DNA of 13,456 nucleotides from CAIRDP01 sp037141915. GTDB taxonomy: Bacteria; Bacteroidota; Bacteroidia; Bacteroidales; FEN-979. The notes below the pieces were generated by a model. That model saw only the letters and a list, made by a program, of their open reading frames with translations, was not told the DNA's origin and made no database searches. The stretch covers positions 1 through 13,456 of the forward strand of contig JBAXBP010000087.1 of NCBI GenBank assembly GCA_037141915.1. Direction: 5' to 3'. The translations under genes and the position numbers were made by a program. Shown here piece by piece: positions 1 to 8,547 of this stretch (positions are counted from its first letter, which is position 1; every line of letters begins with the position of its first letter).

Positions 1-11
1 GAGGGACAATG

Positions 12-55
12 TGCCTGAAATTCTTGATGTGCCAAAAAGCAAACTGCCTGAAATT
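12..55. repeat. 11-bp direct repeat upstream of the kinase gene
   Basis: The word TGCCTGAAATT occurs at 12-22 and again at 45-55, a 33-bp period of about three helical turns, just upstream of the histidine kinase gene. Same-face direct repeats in front of a LytTR-family system are reminiscent of autoregulatory operators, although the usual LytTR spacing is nearer two turns. A weak promoter-like word, TATAATTTG (73-81), lies 9 nt before the start codon. The repeat itself is seen directly; a regulatory role is speculation. Confidence 0.35.
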
Positions 56-89
56 GCCGTAAATTGCAGTGGTATAATTTGTAATCTTT

Positions 90-1139
90 ATGAGCAAAAA
101 AATTAAATATACTGAGATCGTAAAATATATTCTTTTGTGGATAATTCTCACCCTTTTCTTGTTATATCTAATCTATGATTTCGATACTCCATTTTTACCC
201 CAATTTGTAGGTACACTTGTTGTTACAGGTTTTACGGCCCTTCCTGCATTTTTGTCGACTAAGCTGTTAGTGCCACGGTTTTTATATCGTAAGGCTATAA
301 GAAGGTTCATTGGAGCATTGTTACTGGTTGCTTTTTTCAATACTATACTTACTTATTTTATTGCTGGCGCATTTTATTATGAGTTGAGCGGGAAATCAAT
401 ATTCAGGAGCATTTCCGTTATTCAATTGCTTTCGGCAGCGTTTTTTATTATCAACTGTATTGTTATTACAGTGAGCAGTGCGATTAAGATAATTATCGAC
501 CATTTTGGTATGGAACAGCAACTGTATCAAGTTGAAAGAGAAAAGGTGAGTACAGAACTCGCCTTTTTACGTGCGCAGATCAACCCTCATTTTCTTTTTA
601 ATGTCTTGAACACTATTTATTTCCAGATCCAAAAAGAAAACAGCGAAGCACGAAATTCAGTAGAAAAACTTTCGGAGATGCTTCGCTATCAGTTGTATGA
701 ATGCACTACCGATATGATTGATATTTCCAGGGAACTTGCTTATATCGAGAATTATGTTGCTGTACAGCAGCTTAGAATGGAGGCCGGCACGGATTTGCAG
801 TTGAAGCTTCCCACAGAAATTGGTTCATTTAAAATTGCACCGCTGCTTATATTACCTCTTGTTGAAAACGCATTTAAGCATATTTCGAATTTTAAAGATT
901 CATCAAAAAACAAACTGTATATTACCATCTATACAGAGCAGGATTCTCAATTTGTAGTAAACGTAGTAAATACATATAATTCGTTGGATCGTACGGAGCA
1001 ATTGCAAAGATCAAGCGGCCTTGGATTGCAAAATCTTGAACGGAGGCTGACATTATTGTATTCCGGTAAACATTCGCTAACCAAAAAGCGTAATGAAAAC
1101 ATGTATGAAACAATCTTAAAAATTCAATACCATGATTAA
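90..1139 (+). CDS. LytS/YehU-type sensor histidine kinase
   Basis: This is a membrane sensor kinase that would autophosphorylate on His and pass the phosphate to a LytTR-type response regulator. Four hydrophobic segments (about residues 12-29, 41-60, 71-93 and 107-130) form the membrane sensor. A short coiled-coil linker (about 141-160) leads to the His_kinase domain. The motif QINPHFLFN gives phospho-acceptor His167, PLVENAFKH (257-264 region) is the N-box with Asn260, and SSGLGLQNLERRL (308-320) is the G-box. The length of 349 aa is normal for the family. The stop codon overlaps the start of the next ORF by 8 nt, the usual kinase-regulator coupling. The gene is much more AT-rich than everything after 1300: sample 60-bp lines have 14 and 18 G+C, against about 31 in the downstream cluster. 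The input signal is unknown. The enzyme class is secure; a link to the downstream cluster is doubtful because of the junction near 1290. Confidence 0.93.
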   Translation: MSKKIKYTEIVKYILLWIILTLFLLYLIYDFDTPFLPQFVGTLVVTGFTALPAFLSTKLLVPRFLYRKAIRRFIGALLLVAFFNTILTYFIAGAFYYELSGKSIFRSISVIQLLSAAFFIINCIVITVSSAIKIIIDHFGMEQQLYQVEREKVSTELAFLRAQINPHFLFNVLNTIYFQIQKENSEARNSVEKLSEMLRYQLYECTTDMIDISRELAYIENYVAVQQLRMEAGTDLQLKLPTEIGSFKIAPLLILPLVENAFKHISNFKDSSKNKLYITIYTEQDSQFVVNVVNTYNSLDRTEQLQRSSGLGLQNLERRLTLLYSGKHSLTKKRNENMYETILKIQYHD

Positions 1140-4005
1140 TTGTCTGGTAGTAGATGATGAACCGATTGCCCGTGAAGGCATAATGGAATATGTTAGACAA
1201 ATAGATTATTTAAATGCGGTTGCTCAATGTAAAAGTGCGGCTGAGGCTGCGGGTCTGCTGCAAAAACATAAAATTGACCTGATTTTCCTTGAATCCAGTG
1301 TGCTGCATGACCTTGGCTGGTTTGCAGCAATCAGTGTTTCCGGGGCTGCCCTTTTTGCCCTGTTACTCCTGCCGCAGCTGCTTTCTGAACGTTTCAGCAG
1401 GATCAGGTCTACCGCTACTTCGAATTTTATTGACCGCCTGGGGAGCATAGCATATGAGAAGAATGCAGCATTGCTGGTCCTGCTCGGGCTGCTTACCTTT
1501 ACCAGCATCTTCTTTTACAGGAAAGCCGGTTTTGAAACAGACATGAATACCCTGAATTATATGGAACCCCCACTGAGAAAAGCAGGGGAAACCCTTGACA
1601 GCATATCCAGCGGGAAATTCAAAAACATTTACATTGTTGCTACAGGTTCAGATCTTGAAAAAGCCCTGAGACTGAATGAAAAGGTACAGGTCCAGCTGAA
1701 CCGGCTGATTCAAAATAAACAGGTTTCAAATGTTTCGGGGATACGCACACTTCTTTTTTCAGATTCCCTTACGGATTTGCGTTTGAAAAGATGGGAAAGC
1801 TTTTTCACAGCCGACAGGTCAAAGAAGATCACCGGTGCCATAGGGATAGCTGCAAACAAAACCGGCTTCAGGCCCGGGGCTTTTGATGGCTTCGGCATTG
1901 TGCTGCAAAAAAAATATACCGCGCCCGGTGAAAAGTATAAGGCAGGGTTGGTGAATGCCCTGTTTTCGGAGTTCATCAATGATCAGCCCGGCCTTTCAAT
2001 GATCAGCAGCATTGCAAGGGTCAGCCCCGGGAATATTGATAAGGTTTACCAGGCGTTCAGGAACCAGCCGGGGGTTGTGATTTTTGACAGGCAGAAATTA
2101 ACCACACAGTTTGTTTCAAGGGTCAGGCAGGATTTCGACCGCCTGGTTTTGCTGTCAATGCTTTTTGTAAGCCTGTTACTGTGGATATCATTCGGACGGA
2201 TTGAAATAGCTTTGTTCACAGCTGTCCCCATGTATCTTTCCTGGCTGATTACCCTCGGATTCATGGGTGCCACGGGAATACGGTTCAATATTTTCAACAT
2301 CATCATATCCTCCTTTATTTTCGGCCTGGGTGTCGATTACAGCATACTGATGATGAGGGGAATCATGCAGGATTATAAATACCAAACGTTTAATATTTCA
2401 TCTTACCGGGTCTCCATTATACTTTCATCCGCAACGACACTGTTCGGGGTAGCAGCACTGTTTACGGCAAAGCACCCGGCATTGAACTCCATCGCACTGA
2501 TCTCGGTATTCGGTATCCTTGTTCTCGTAGTGATATCTTTTTCAATACAGCCCCTGCTTACTGGCTGGTTCATTACATCCAGGCTGAAAAGGAATAAGTT
2601 CCCGATAACTGCAAGGATTTTTATAAAGACAATGATCACCTGGTTCAATATCGTATTCATCGCTTTCATCCTTGCAGTCCTGGGATCATTGCTGTATTTC
2701 CTTCTGCCGGTAAAACGAAGCTGGAAGGAAAACCTGTTTCACAGGATGTTCTGCAGTCTTTCAAAGTTTTACATATTCATTACTTTCTCTGACAAGAAGC
2801 TGTATAACCCTTACTATGAGGACTTCAGCAAACCCGCAGTGATCATCAGCAATCACCAGTCGCTTATTGAAACACCCGCAATGCTGAGGCTTTATCCCAG
2901 GATCATCATTCTTACCACAACCTGGGTTTATAATTCCCCTGTATTCGGGCCTATTGCAAGGCTTTCCAGCTTTTATAATGTAGATAACGGACTGGATTCA
3001 ATCATGGATAAACTAAGGGTCAAAGTAAGTGAAGGATATTCCATACTCATATTCCCTGAAGCCCACCGTTCATCCGATCACAGGATTCAGAGGTTTCACA
3101 GGGGGGCTTTTTACCTGGCAGAGCAACTCCGCATTGATATCCTCCCGGTAATGATGTTCGGAAGCGGTGATTTTCTTCCAAAAGGTGCATTCTGGGGAAG
3201 ACCGAACAGTTTCAGGCAAAAGATCTTTAAACGCATTTCTTTTGACGATAAATCGTACGGAACGGATTCAAGGGAAAAGACAAAAGCAATCCGGCAGTTT
3301 TTCATCCGGGAATATGAACGTTTTACTGCGGATGAAGGCAGCGCATCCTATTACCGAAGGAAGCTTTGCCTGAACTATGTGTATAAGGGACCTGTGCTTG
3401 AATGGTATACCAAGATCAAACTAAGGCTGGAGAAGAACTATCAGCTAATGGCAGGCATTGTGCCGCGCCAGGGCAGTATCCTTGACCTTGGCTGCGGATA
3501 TGGGATAATGAGCCATATGCTTGCGCTTACTTCCCCCGCAAGGGAAATATGCGGGATAGATTATGATGAAGAAAAAATAAAGGTTGCATCTTCAGGCTTC
3601 CTTAACTCACCCAGGCTGCATTTTGAGGCTGCAGATATCAGGTCATATAATATTACGCCTCATGACTGTATTATACTGAGTGATGTCTTGCATTATCTTC
3701 CCGGCAAGGAACAGGAAATCCTGCTGCTGAAATGCATGGGGAACATTAATCCGGGAGGATTCATCATCATCCGTGATGCAGATTCGAATCGTGAGACAGG
3801 TCATTCACGGTCCAGGCTTACCGAGCTATTCTCTACAGGCATGAGGTTTAACAAGACTTATGATGAGTCACTCTCACTGCATTTTCTTTCAACAGGGGAA
3901 GTTGAACGGATTGCAGGCATGGCCGGGTTTGTTACGGAGATACTGGATTCAAAGACATACAGCTCGAACACTTATTATCGTCTGAAAAAACAGCAGGATT
4001 CATGA
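1132..4005 (+). CDS. Chimeric ORF: truncated response regulator joined to MMPL exporter C-half, acyltransferase and methyltransferase
   Basis: Residues 1-53 are the start of a LytTR-family receiver domain (CLVVDDEPIAREG, acidic pocket D8/D9, ending HKIDLIFL). The phosphoacceptor Asp expected at position 54 is replaced by Glu, and the rest of the receiver and the LytTR DNA-binding domain are absent. From there the protein is the second half of an MMPL/RND exporter: a last N-half helix (61-83), a helix at 112-129, a periplasmic domain (about 130-335), and further helices at about 337-356, 360-378, 385-408, 428-446, 452-474 and 502-525. A PlsC-like acyltransferase follows, with NHQSLIE at 574-580 (HX4E rather than the usual HX4D) and FPEAHRS at 641-647. 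A class I SAM methyltransferase closes the protein (ILDLGCGYG, 783-791). The fused exporter/acyltransferase/methyltransferase resembles proteins of flexirubin and related Bacteroidota clusters. About half of the exporter is missing, so this ORF is unlikely to work as written. The next gene starts at its stop (ATGA overlap). Confidence 0.88.
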   Translation: MINCLVVDDEPIAREGIMEYVRQIDYLNAVAQCKSAAEAAGLLQKHKIDLIFLESSVLHDLGWFAAISVSGAALFALLLLPQLLSERFSRIRSTATSNFIDRLGSIAYEKNAALLVLLGLLTFTSIFFYRKAGFETDMNTLNYMEPPLRKAGETLDSISSGKFKNIYIVATGSDLEKALRLNEKVQVQLNRLIQNKQVSNVSGIRTLLFSDSLTDLRLKRWESFFTADRSKKITGAIGIAANKTGFRPGAFDGFGIVLQKKYTAPGEKYKAGLVNALFSEFINDQPGLSMISSIARVSPGNIDKVYQAFRNQPGVVIFDRQKLTTQFVSRVRQDFDRLVLLSMLFVSLLLWISFGRIEIALFTAVPMYLSWLITLGFMGATGIRFNIFNIIISSFIFGLGVDYSILMMRGIMQDYKYQTFNISSYRVSIILSSATTLFGVAALFTAKHPALNSIALISVFGILVLVVISFSIQPLLTGWFITSRLKRNKFPITARIFIKTMITWFNIVFIAFILAVLGSLLYFLLPVKRSWKENLFHRMFCSLSKFYIFITFSDKKLYNPYYEDFSKPAVIISNHQSLIETPAMLRLYPRIIILTTTWVYNSPVFGPIARLSSFYNVDNGLDSIMDKLRVKVSEGYSILIFPEAHRSSDHRIQRFHRGAFYLAEQLRIDILPVMMFGSGDFLPKGAFWGRPNSFRQKIFKRISFDDKSYGTDSREKTKAIRQFFIREYERFTADEGSASYYRRKLCLNYVYKGPVLEWYTKIKLRLEKNYQLMAGIVPRQGSILDLGCGYGIMSHMLALTSPAREICGIDYDEEKIKVASSGFLNSPRLHFEAADIRSYNITPHDCIILSDVLHYLPGKEQEILLLKCMGNINPGGFIIIRDADSNRETGHSRSRLTELFSTGMRFNKTYDESLSLHFLSTGEVERIAGMAGFVTEILDSKTYSSNTYYRLKKQQDS
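1285..1300. other. Junction between response regulator and exporter gene fragments
   Basis: Codon 53 (Leu) is the last residue that fits a receiver domain, where LIFL-Asp would be expected. Codon 54 (GAA, 1291-1293) onward fits an MMPL transporter. The break therefore lies at about 1288-1294 and keeps the reading frame. Base composition also changes from AT-rich upstream to balanced downstream. I see no insertion sequence, tRNA or long repeat at the junction; a few bases such as CTTGA could be shared microhomology. The sequence alone cannot separate misassembly from a real deletion or recombination. Confidence 0.75.
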
Positions 4006-5501
4006 ACCGCTATGATGTCATTATAATCGGCTCAGGGCTTGGGAGTTTGCTTTGCGGCTATATTTTAAGCAAGGAAGGCTTCAATATATGCATTCTTGAA
4101 AAGCAGGCCATACCGGGAGGCTGCCTTCAGAGTTTCAGCAGGGGCGGGAATTCATTTGACACAGGGATACATTATATAGGTAGCATGCTGCCGGGACAGA
4201 CCCTTCACTCCTACTGGAAATATTTCGGACTTTCAGATGCCCTGGACCTTGAGCGGATGAATGAGGATTGTTTCGACATGGTCTCGTTTGAGGGCAGGGA
4301 TTATAAATTCGCCCAGGGTTTTGACAGGTTCACGGGCTCACTGGCTGGGCAGTTCCCGGGATCCGGAGAATTCCTTGACCGCTATGTTAAAGCCCTGAAA
4401 GAAACAGTGTCGGCATTTCCTTTATATAATCTTGAACTTACCGACAAAATGACAAAAACCACCTGGATGGGAACCAATGCATGGGATTTCATGAGTGAAA
4501 TGGCAGGCAACCATCCCGGAAATCAAAAGCTTTTACAGGTATTGTCAGGGAATAATTTTTTATATGCCGGGCGAAAATCAACGACTCCCTGGCACCAGTA
4601 TGCGCTGATCAACCATTCCTTCATAAGCAGCTCCTGGAGACTGAGACAAGGGAGCACCCAGATCACAGAACTCCTGGTGGCTGGAATAATTGCCAACGGA
4701 GGCACATTGCATACAAGAAAAGAGGTAAGGAAAATATCATCCCTGAAAAATAAATTCCAGGTTGAGACTGCCACCCATGAGAATTTTGTTGCAGGGCGCG
4801 TCATTGCAGGTATCCACCCTCAAAGGGCCATCTCCCTGCTTGAACCTGAAATGGTTAAAAAATCATTTCGCTCAAGGATAGTGAGCATGGAGAATACTGT
4901 ATCATCGTTCTGTTTATATCTCGGCCTCAAACCCGGTAGCTTTCCGTACCTTGACCACAATCTTTATTATCACTGCTCCCATGATGTTTGGACTGATTCA
5001 GAAAGGAAGGCAGTAGACTGGCCCGGGATGTATTTCCTTTACACGCCTGCTGCAGCAAGGCAAGGCGAACATTCATCAGCGGTTTGCATTCTCTCATACA
5101 TGGAATTCGATGAAGTAAAAAAATGGGAAAACACGTCCACAGGCCGGAGAGGAAGTGATTATAAAGCATTTAAAGAAGAAAGAGCATTAAAATTATTAGA
5201 GCTGGTTGAAAGAAAATTCCCGGGACTTCGTTCTTATAAAGAAACAATGGAAATTTCCACCCCTTTGACCTGGCGGGATTACACAGGAACCCCCGAAGGT
5301 TCCATGTACGGGATCAGGAAGGAATCTGGAAATCACCTAAGGACCATGATATTGCCGCATACTAAGATACAGGGATTTTACTTTACAGGCCAGAACCTGA
5401 ACATGCACGGCGCCCCTGGTGTAACCATAGGAGCTGTAATGACCTGCGCTGAAATTCTCGGGCTTGAATACCTGTTTAATAAAATAAGGGATGCAGGATA
5501 A
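4002..5501 (+). CDS. Phytoene desaturase/retinol saturase-like FAD-dependent oxidoreductase
   Basis: This is a flavoprotein of the phytoene dehydrogenase / all-trans-retinol 13,14-reductase superfamily (COG1233 type), which adds, removes or isomerises double bonds in long hydrophobic chains. The N-terminus has the dinucleotide-binding fold VIIIGSGLGSLLCGYIL (residues 6-22) ending in ILEK at about 31-34, then PGGCLQSF. The C-terminus has the typical FAD-closing motif FTGQNLNMHGAPG (about 460-472). The length of 499 aa is normal. The start is fixed by the ATGA overlap with the upstream ORF and an AGGA at 3995-3998. In flexirubin and aryl-polyene-like clusters such enzymes sit beside MMPL exporters, so the substrate is probably an ACP-bound or lipid polyene or alkyl chain. 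Substrate and direction of the reaction cannot be read from the sequence. Confidence 0.85.
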   Translation: MNRYDVIIIGSGLGSLLCGYILSKEGFNICILEKQAIPGGCLQSFSRGGNSFDTGIHYIGSMLPGQTLHSYWKYFGLSDALDLERMNEDCFDMVSFEGRDYKFAQGFDRFTGSLAGQFPGSGEFLDRYVKALKETVSAFPLYNLELTDKMTKTTWMGTNAWDFMSEMAGNHPGNQKLLQVLSGNNFLYAGRKSTTPWHQYALINHSFISSSWRLRQGSTQITELLVAGIIANGGTLHTRKEVRKISSLKNKFQVETATHENFVAGRVIAGIHPQRAISLLEPEMVKKSFRSRIVSMENTVSSFCLYLGLKPGSFPYLDHNLYYHCSHDVWTDSERKAVDWPGMYFLYTPAAARQGEHSSAVCILSYMEFDEVKKWENTSTGRRGSDYKAFKEERALKLLELVERKFPGLRSYKETMEISTPLTWRDYTGTPEGSMYGIRKESGNHLRTMILPHTKIQGFYFTGQNLNMHGAPGVTIGAVMTCAEILGLEYLFNKIRDAG

Positions 5502-7197
5502 ACGATATCTGCCACGTAATAAAAGATGGCTGGCTTTTTTCATCCTGGCAGCCCTGGTGCTGCTCCTTTGGTCCTGGTTCAGGATTTCTATCATCATTTC
5601 TCCTCCCCCGGTCACTGACCGCTCTGCAGATACATTAACCGTCAGCTGCATGCCCGGCGGTGACAGCCGCTGCGGGCAGTCCTGGCTTAAGAAGGATACT
5701 TCAGGTCTCTGGCTGATGTACCTGAAAGGAAATCCCTATGAACGAGGTGTTGCTAACGGCAAACTGGCCAAAACACTGATATATCGGCAGGAGAAAGCTT
5801 TTGTAGACCAGATCAGGAAGATGATCCCTTCGGATTTCTACCTGCATTTCCTCAAATATTTCATTTACTGGTTCAACCGCGATCTCGATAAGTATGTCTC
5901 CCTTGAAACCAGGCAGGAAATTTACGGCATAAGCAACAGCGCAAACCCTGAATTTGCCTTTATAGGAAGCAATTACCAGAGGATGCTGAACTATCATTCG
6001 GCCCATGATATAGGGCATGCGCTTGAGCAACTGAGCCTTGTCGGATGCACATCATTCGGCGCCTGGGGAAATTCAACCGATGACGGAAACCTGATCGTAG
6101 GCAGGAATTTTGATTTTTACATGGGCGACGAATTTGCCAGGAACAAGATCATCTGTTTCGAGCAACCCGATACCGGCCATGCCTTCATGATGGTGACCTG
6201 GGGAGGCATGACAGGCGCTGTTTCTGGGATGAATGAAGAAGGTCTGACAGTAACAATAAACGCTGCACGCTCAAAGATCCCGTTCTCGGCCCGTATGCCG
6301 ATTTCACTGCTTGCAAGGGAAATACTGCAGTATGCCTCAGATATTGACCAGGCATATGCCATTGCAGGAAAACGCCTCACTTTTATTTCAGAATCTCTGC
6401 TTATAGGCTCGGATAAAGACGGAAGGGCTGCAATTATCGAAAAATCGCCATATCACACAACCCTGTTTGAGTCCAAAGGGACCAGCATTCTTTGCGCGAA
6501 TCATTTTCAATCACCTGAATTCGCTTCGGATCCGATGAATATCGAAAACATCAGGGAGAATGCTTCATCATACAGGTTCAGGAGGCTGCAGGAAGATATC
6601 TGCAGGGAATCCCCGTTAACTGTTGCAAAAGCCGCCTCAATATTACGAGACCGTGAGGGCCTGAATGGTGCCGACATCGGAATGGGGAATGAAAAAGCAA
6701 TGAACCAGCTTATTGCCCATCACTCGGTTATATTCAGCCCTTCAAAACGTCGGGTATGGGTTTCGACAGGTCCCTGGCAGCTGGGTGCTTTTAAATGCTT
6801 CGACCTGAGAAAAATTTTTCATAATTTTGCAGCTCCGGGTAAAGGGGTGGAAATTGATGACAACGTGAAGGATATCCCGCCCGATGCTTTCCTGGAGTCA
6901 GCCGGATACAGAGCTTTTATTGAGTTCGGGGCTATGAGGAAGGTCCTTCATGAATGTATCAACCAGGGCAGGGCTCTGCCTGTTGAAAGTTCTTTTATTC
7001 CTGAGTTTATTCATACCAATCCAAGGTACTATGAATCCTGGTTCCTTGTCGCTGAATACTATTTTATGCGGAAAGATCGGGAGAAGGCCCGTTCGTATTA
7101 TTACCACGCCCTGGGATGTGAGGTGCCACGCTGGAATGAAAAACAAAAGATCATCAGTCGTATTGCCGAATGCAATACGGGATCAAAAAAGTATTAA
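5491..7197 (+). CDS. C45-family autoproteolytic acyltransferase/hydrolase with TPR-like tail
   Basis: This is an Ntn-hydrolase of the peptidase C45 / acyl-CoA:6-aminopenicillanic acid acyltransferase family. These enzymes cut themselves before a Cys that becomes the N-terminal nucleophile, then hydrolyse or transfer acyl groups on amides. The hallmark is VGCTSFGAWGNSTDDGN with predicted nucleophile Cys186, followed by LIVGRNFDF (201-209). One hydrophobic segment (residues 13-30) after a basic start suggests a membrane anchor with the enzyme outside the cytoplasm, and therefore a late tailoring or release step. The last roughly 50 residues (YESWFLVAEYYFMRKDREKARSYYYHAL region) look like a TPR helix pair. 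At 568 aa it is longer than minimal C45 enzymes because of the long pro-region and this tail. The start overlaps the upstream stop by 11 nt, indicating translational coupling. The acyl donor and acceptor are unknown. Confidence 0.85.
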   Translation: MQDKRYLPRNKRWLAFFILAALVLLLWSWFRISIIISPPPVTDRSADTLTVSCMPGGDSRCGQSWLKKDTSGLWLMYLKGNPYERGVANGKLAKTLIYRQEKAFVDQIRKMIPSDFYLHFLKYFIYWFNRDLDKYVSLETRQEIYGISNSANPEFAFIGSNYQRMLNYHSAHDIGHALEQLSLVGCTSFGAWGNSTDDGNLIVGRNFDFYMGDEFARNKIICFEQPDTGHAFMMVTWGGMTGAVSGMNEEGLTVTINAARSKIPFSARMPISLLAREILQYASDIDQAYAIAGKRLTFISESLLIGSDKDGRAAIIEKSPYHTTLFESKGTSILCANHFQSPEFASDPMNIENIRENASSYRFRRLQEDICRESPLTVAKAASILRDREGLNGADIGMGNEKAMNQLIAHHSVIFSPSKRRVWVSTGPWQLGAFKCFDLRKIFHNFAAPGKGVEIDDNVKDIPPDAFLESAGYRAFIEFGAMRKVLHECINQGRALPVESSFIPEFIHTNPRYYESWFLVAEYYFMRKDREKARSYYYHALGCEVPRWNEKQKIISRIAECNTGSKKY

Positions 7198-7243
7198 GCC
7201 GGTTTTAAACGGCTGTATCATGCATGAAACAAAGGATGCATGA
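7197..7243. repeat. Two short inverted repeats before the radical SAM gene
   Basis: AGCCG (7197-7201) pairs with CGGCT (7210-7214) around an 8-nt loop, starting at the last base of the upstream stop codon. A perfect 8-bp inverted repeat follows: TCATGCAT (7218-7225) and ATGCATGA (7236-7243), with a 10-nt spacer. If the radical SAM gene starts at 7269, both lie in a 71-nt leader, the longest gap inside the operon. They could be an RNA hairpin or an operator. No T-run follows, so a classic terminator is not supported. Confidence 0.4.
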
Positions 7244-7268
7244 CATTGAAGGATTAATTTTAGAGAAG

Positions 7269-8540
7269 ATGAAGTTCAAACTTATATATCCCCGCTGGGA
7301 AAAACTGGAAGGTCAGACAATCTTTAACCTCCCGCCCCATGGCCCCGTAGTCATGGCAGCTGCGGTACCTGACCATGTGGAAATAGATTTTACCGATGAA
7401 AACGTTGAAGACCTGATTATTGACGACAACGTTGATTTTGTTGGTATCTCGATGATGCTTACCACCCAGGTGAAACGCGGATGGGAAATTGCGGATCAGT
7501 ACCGCAAACTTGGCAAGAAAGTTATTTTTGGAGGAATCTCCACGATGCTGCATGCCGAAGAGACCATGATGCATGCTGATTCGATATTCCTCGGCGAAGT
7601 GGAAGGCCGGCTGGATGACGTTTTTGCAGATTTCGGGAAAAACGAACTGAAAAAAATATACAACTTTCTCAGCAAGCCTCCCGATATGAGCCTGATCGGG
7701 CCCGCTAACCGGAATATTCTGAAAAAAGACCTGTATTATCATAAAGGCTTCAGGATGGTCGACCTGTTCCATGCCTCCAGAGGATGCATCTACGACTGCT
7801 ATCCCTGTGCGGTAAGGTACCTTGGAGGCCGCGGTTTCAGACCCCGCCCGATCGATAAGGTTGTGGAAGAGCTATCACAGCTCGACAACAACCGTTTGTT
7901 CATTGTCGACAATTCACTGGCCCTAGACACAAACTGGGAAAAAGAACTTTTTAAAGCCATGATCCCCCTGAAAAAGAAATGGGTCAGCCATACTATTGAA
8001 GACAAGGATGAAGTGCTCGACCTTGCCGCCCAGGCCGGCGCCTGGTATGTTTACCAGGCTGTGTTCGACACATCCGATTATATCCGCAACCGTATAAAAC
8101 AATACCACGATTACGGCATTGCCGTTGAAGGCACCATTTTACTCGGACTTGACAACCAGACAGAAGATGATATCAAACGCCTCGTCGATTTTCTTCTTGA
8201 GATCAATCTTGATCTTGCCGAGTTCACCGTACTGGCGCCTTTCCCTCACACCAAGGCATACAGCGACCTTCTTAAACAGAACCGTATATTCGACAAGGAC
8301 TGGAATCATTACAATGCGGGCAAAGTCGTATATCAGCCCAAACATATGAGCCCGGAAAGGCTTACCGAACTGTATCATTATGCATGGGATACCTTTTACA
8401 AGGATGAGCCCCAGACCATGAAGATGTTCAATCTTATTAACAAGGTAATGTCAAAGGAACTCAGCGACGGTACGTATAGACCCCGCCGCAGGGACCTTGC
8501 CAACCTCAGCTTCGGAAAACAAATCACGGATATAGTATAA
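7269..8540 (+). CDS. B12-binding-domain-type radical SAM protein
   Basis: This is a radical S-adenosylmethionine enzyme with the layout of the B12-binding radical SAM group, whose members methylate or rearrange unactivated carbons. Numbering from the upstream ATG at 7224, an N-terminal Rossmann-like domain (about residues 50-135, with DFVGISMMLTTQVKRG and VIFGGISTMLHAEE) matches the cobalamin-binding region, but no DxHxxG motif is visible, as in many members. The 4Fe-4S cluster motif is CIYDCYPC (Cys188, 192, 195; CxxxCxxC), followed by a TIM-barrel region with GTILLGLDNQTEDD. I prefer the start at 7269 because MKFKLIYPRW is the usual family beginning; the 7224 start would add 15 residues and place an inverted repeat inside the gene. 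From 7269 the protein is 423 aa. It lies in the operon upstream of a 129-aa unknown protein. The reaction and substrate are not predictable. Confidence 0.87.
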   Translation: MKFKLIYPRWEKLEGQTIFNLPPHGPVVMAAAVPDHVEIDFTDENVEDLIIDDNVDFVGISMMLTTQVKRGWEIADQYRKLGKKVIFGGISTMLHAEETMMHADSIFLGEVEGRLDDVFADFGKNELKKIYNFLSKPPDMSLIGPANRNILKKDLYYHKGFRMVDLFHASRGCIYDCYPCAVRYLGGRGFRPRPIDKVVEELSQLDNNRLFIVDNSLALDTNWEKELFKAMIPLKKKWVSHTIEDKDEVLDLAAQAGAWYVYQAVFDTSDYIRNRIKQYHDYGIAVEGTILLGLDNQTEDDIKRLVDFLLEINLDLAEFTVLAPFPHTKAYSDLLKQNRIFDKDWNHYNAGKVVYQPKHMSPERLTELYHYAWDTFYKDEPQTMKMFNLINKVMSKELSDGTYRPRRRDLANLSFGKQITDIV

Positions 8541-8547
8541 ACAATAA

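Noticed and set aside
7260..7772. Long open frame of about 170 codons on the minus strand
   Set aside because: It lies wholly opposite the radical SAM gene, has no recognisable domain, and is a typical shadow of a well-supported coding frame.
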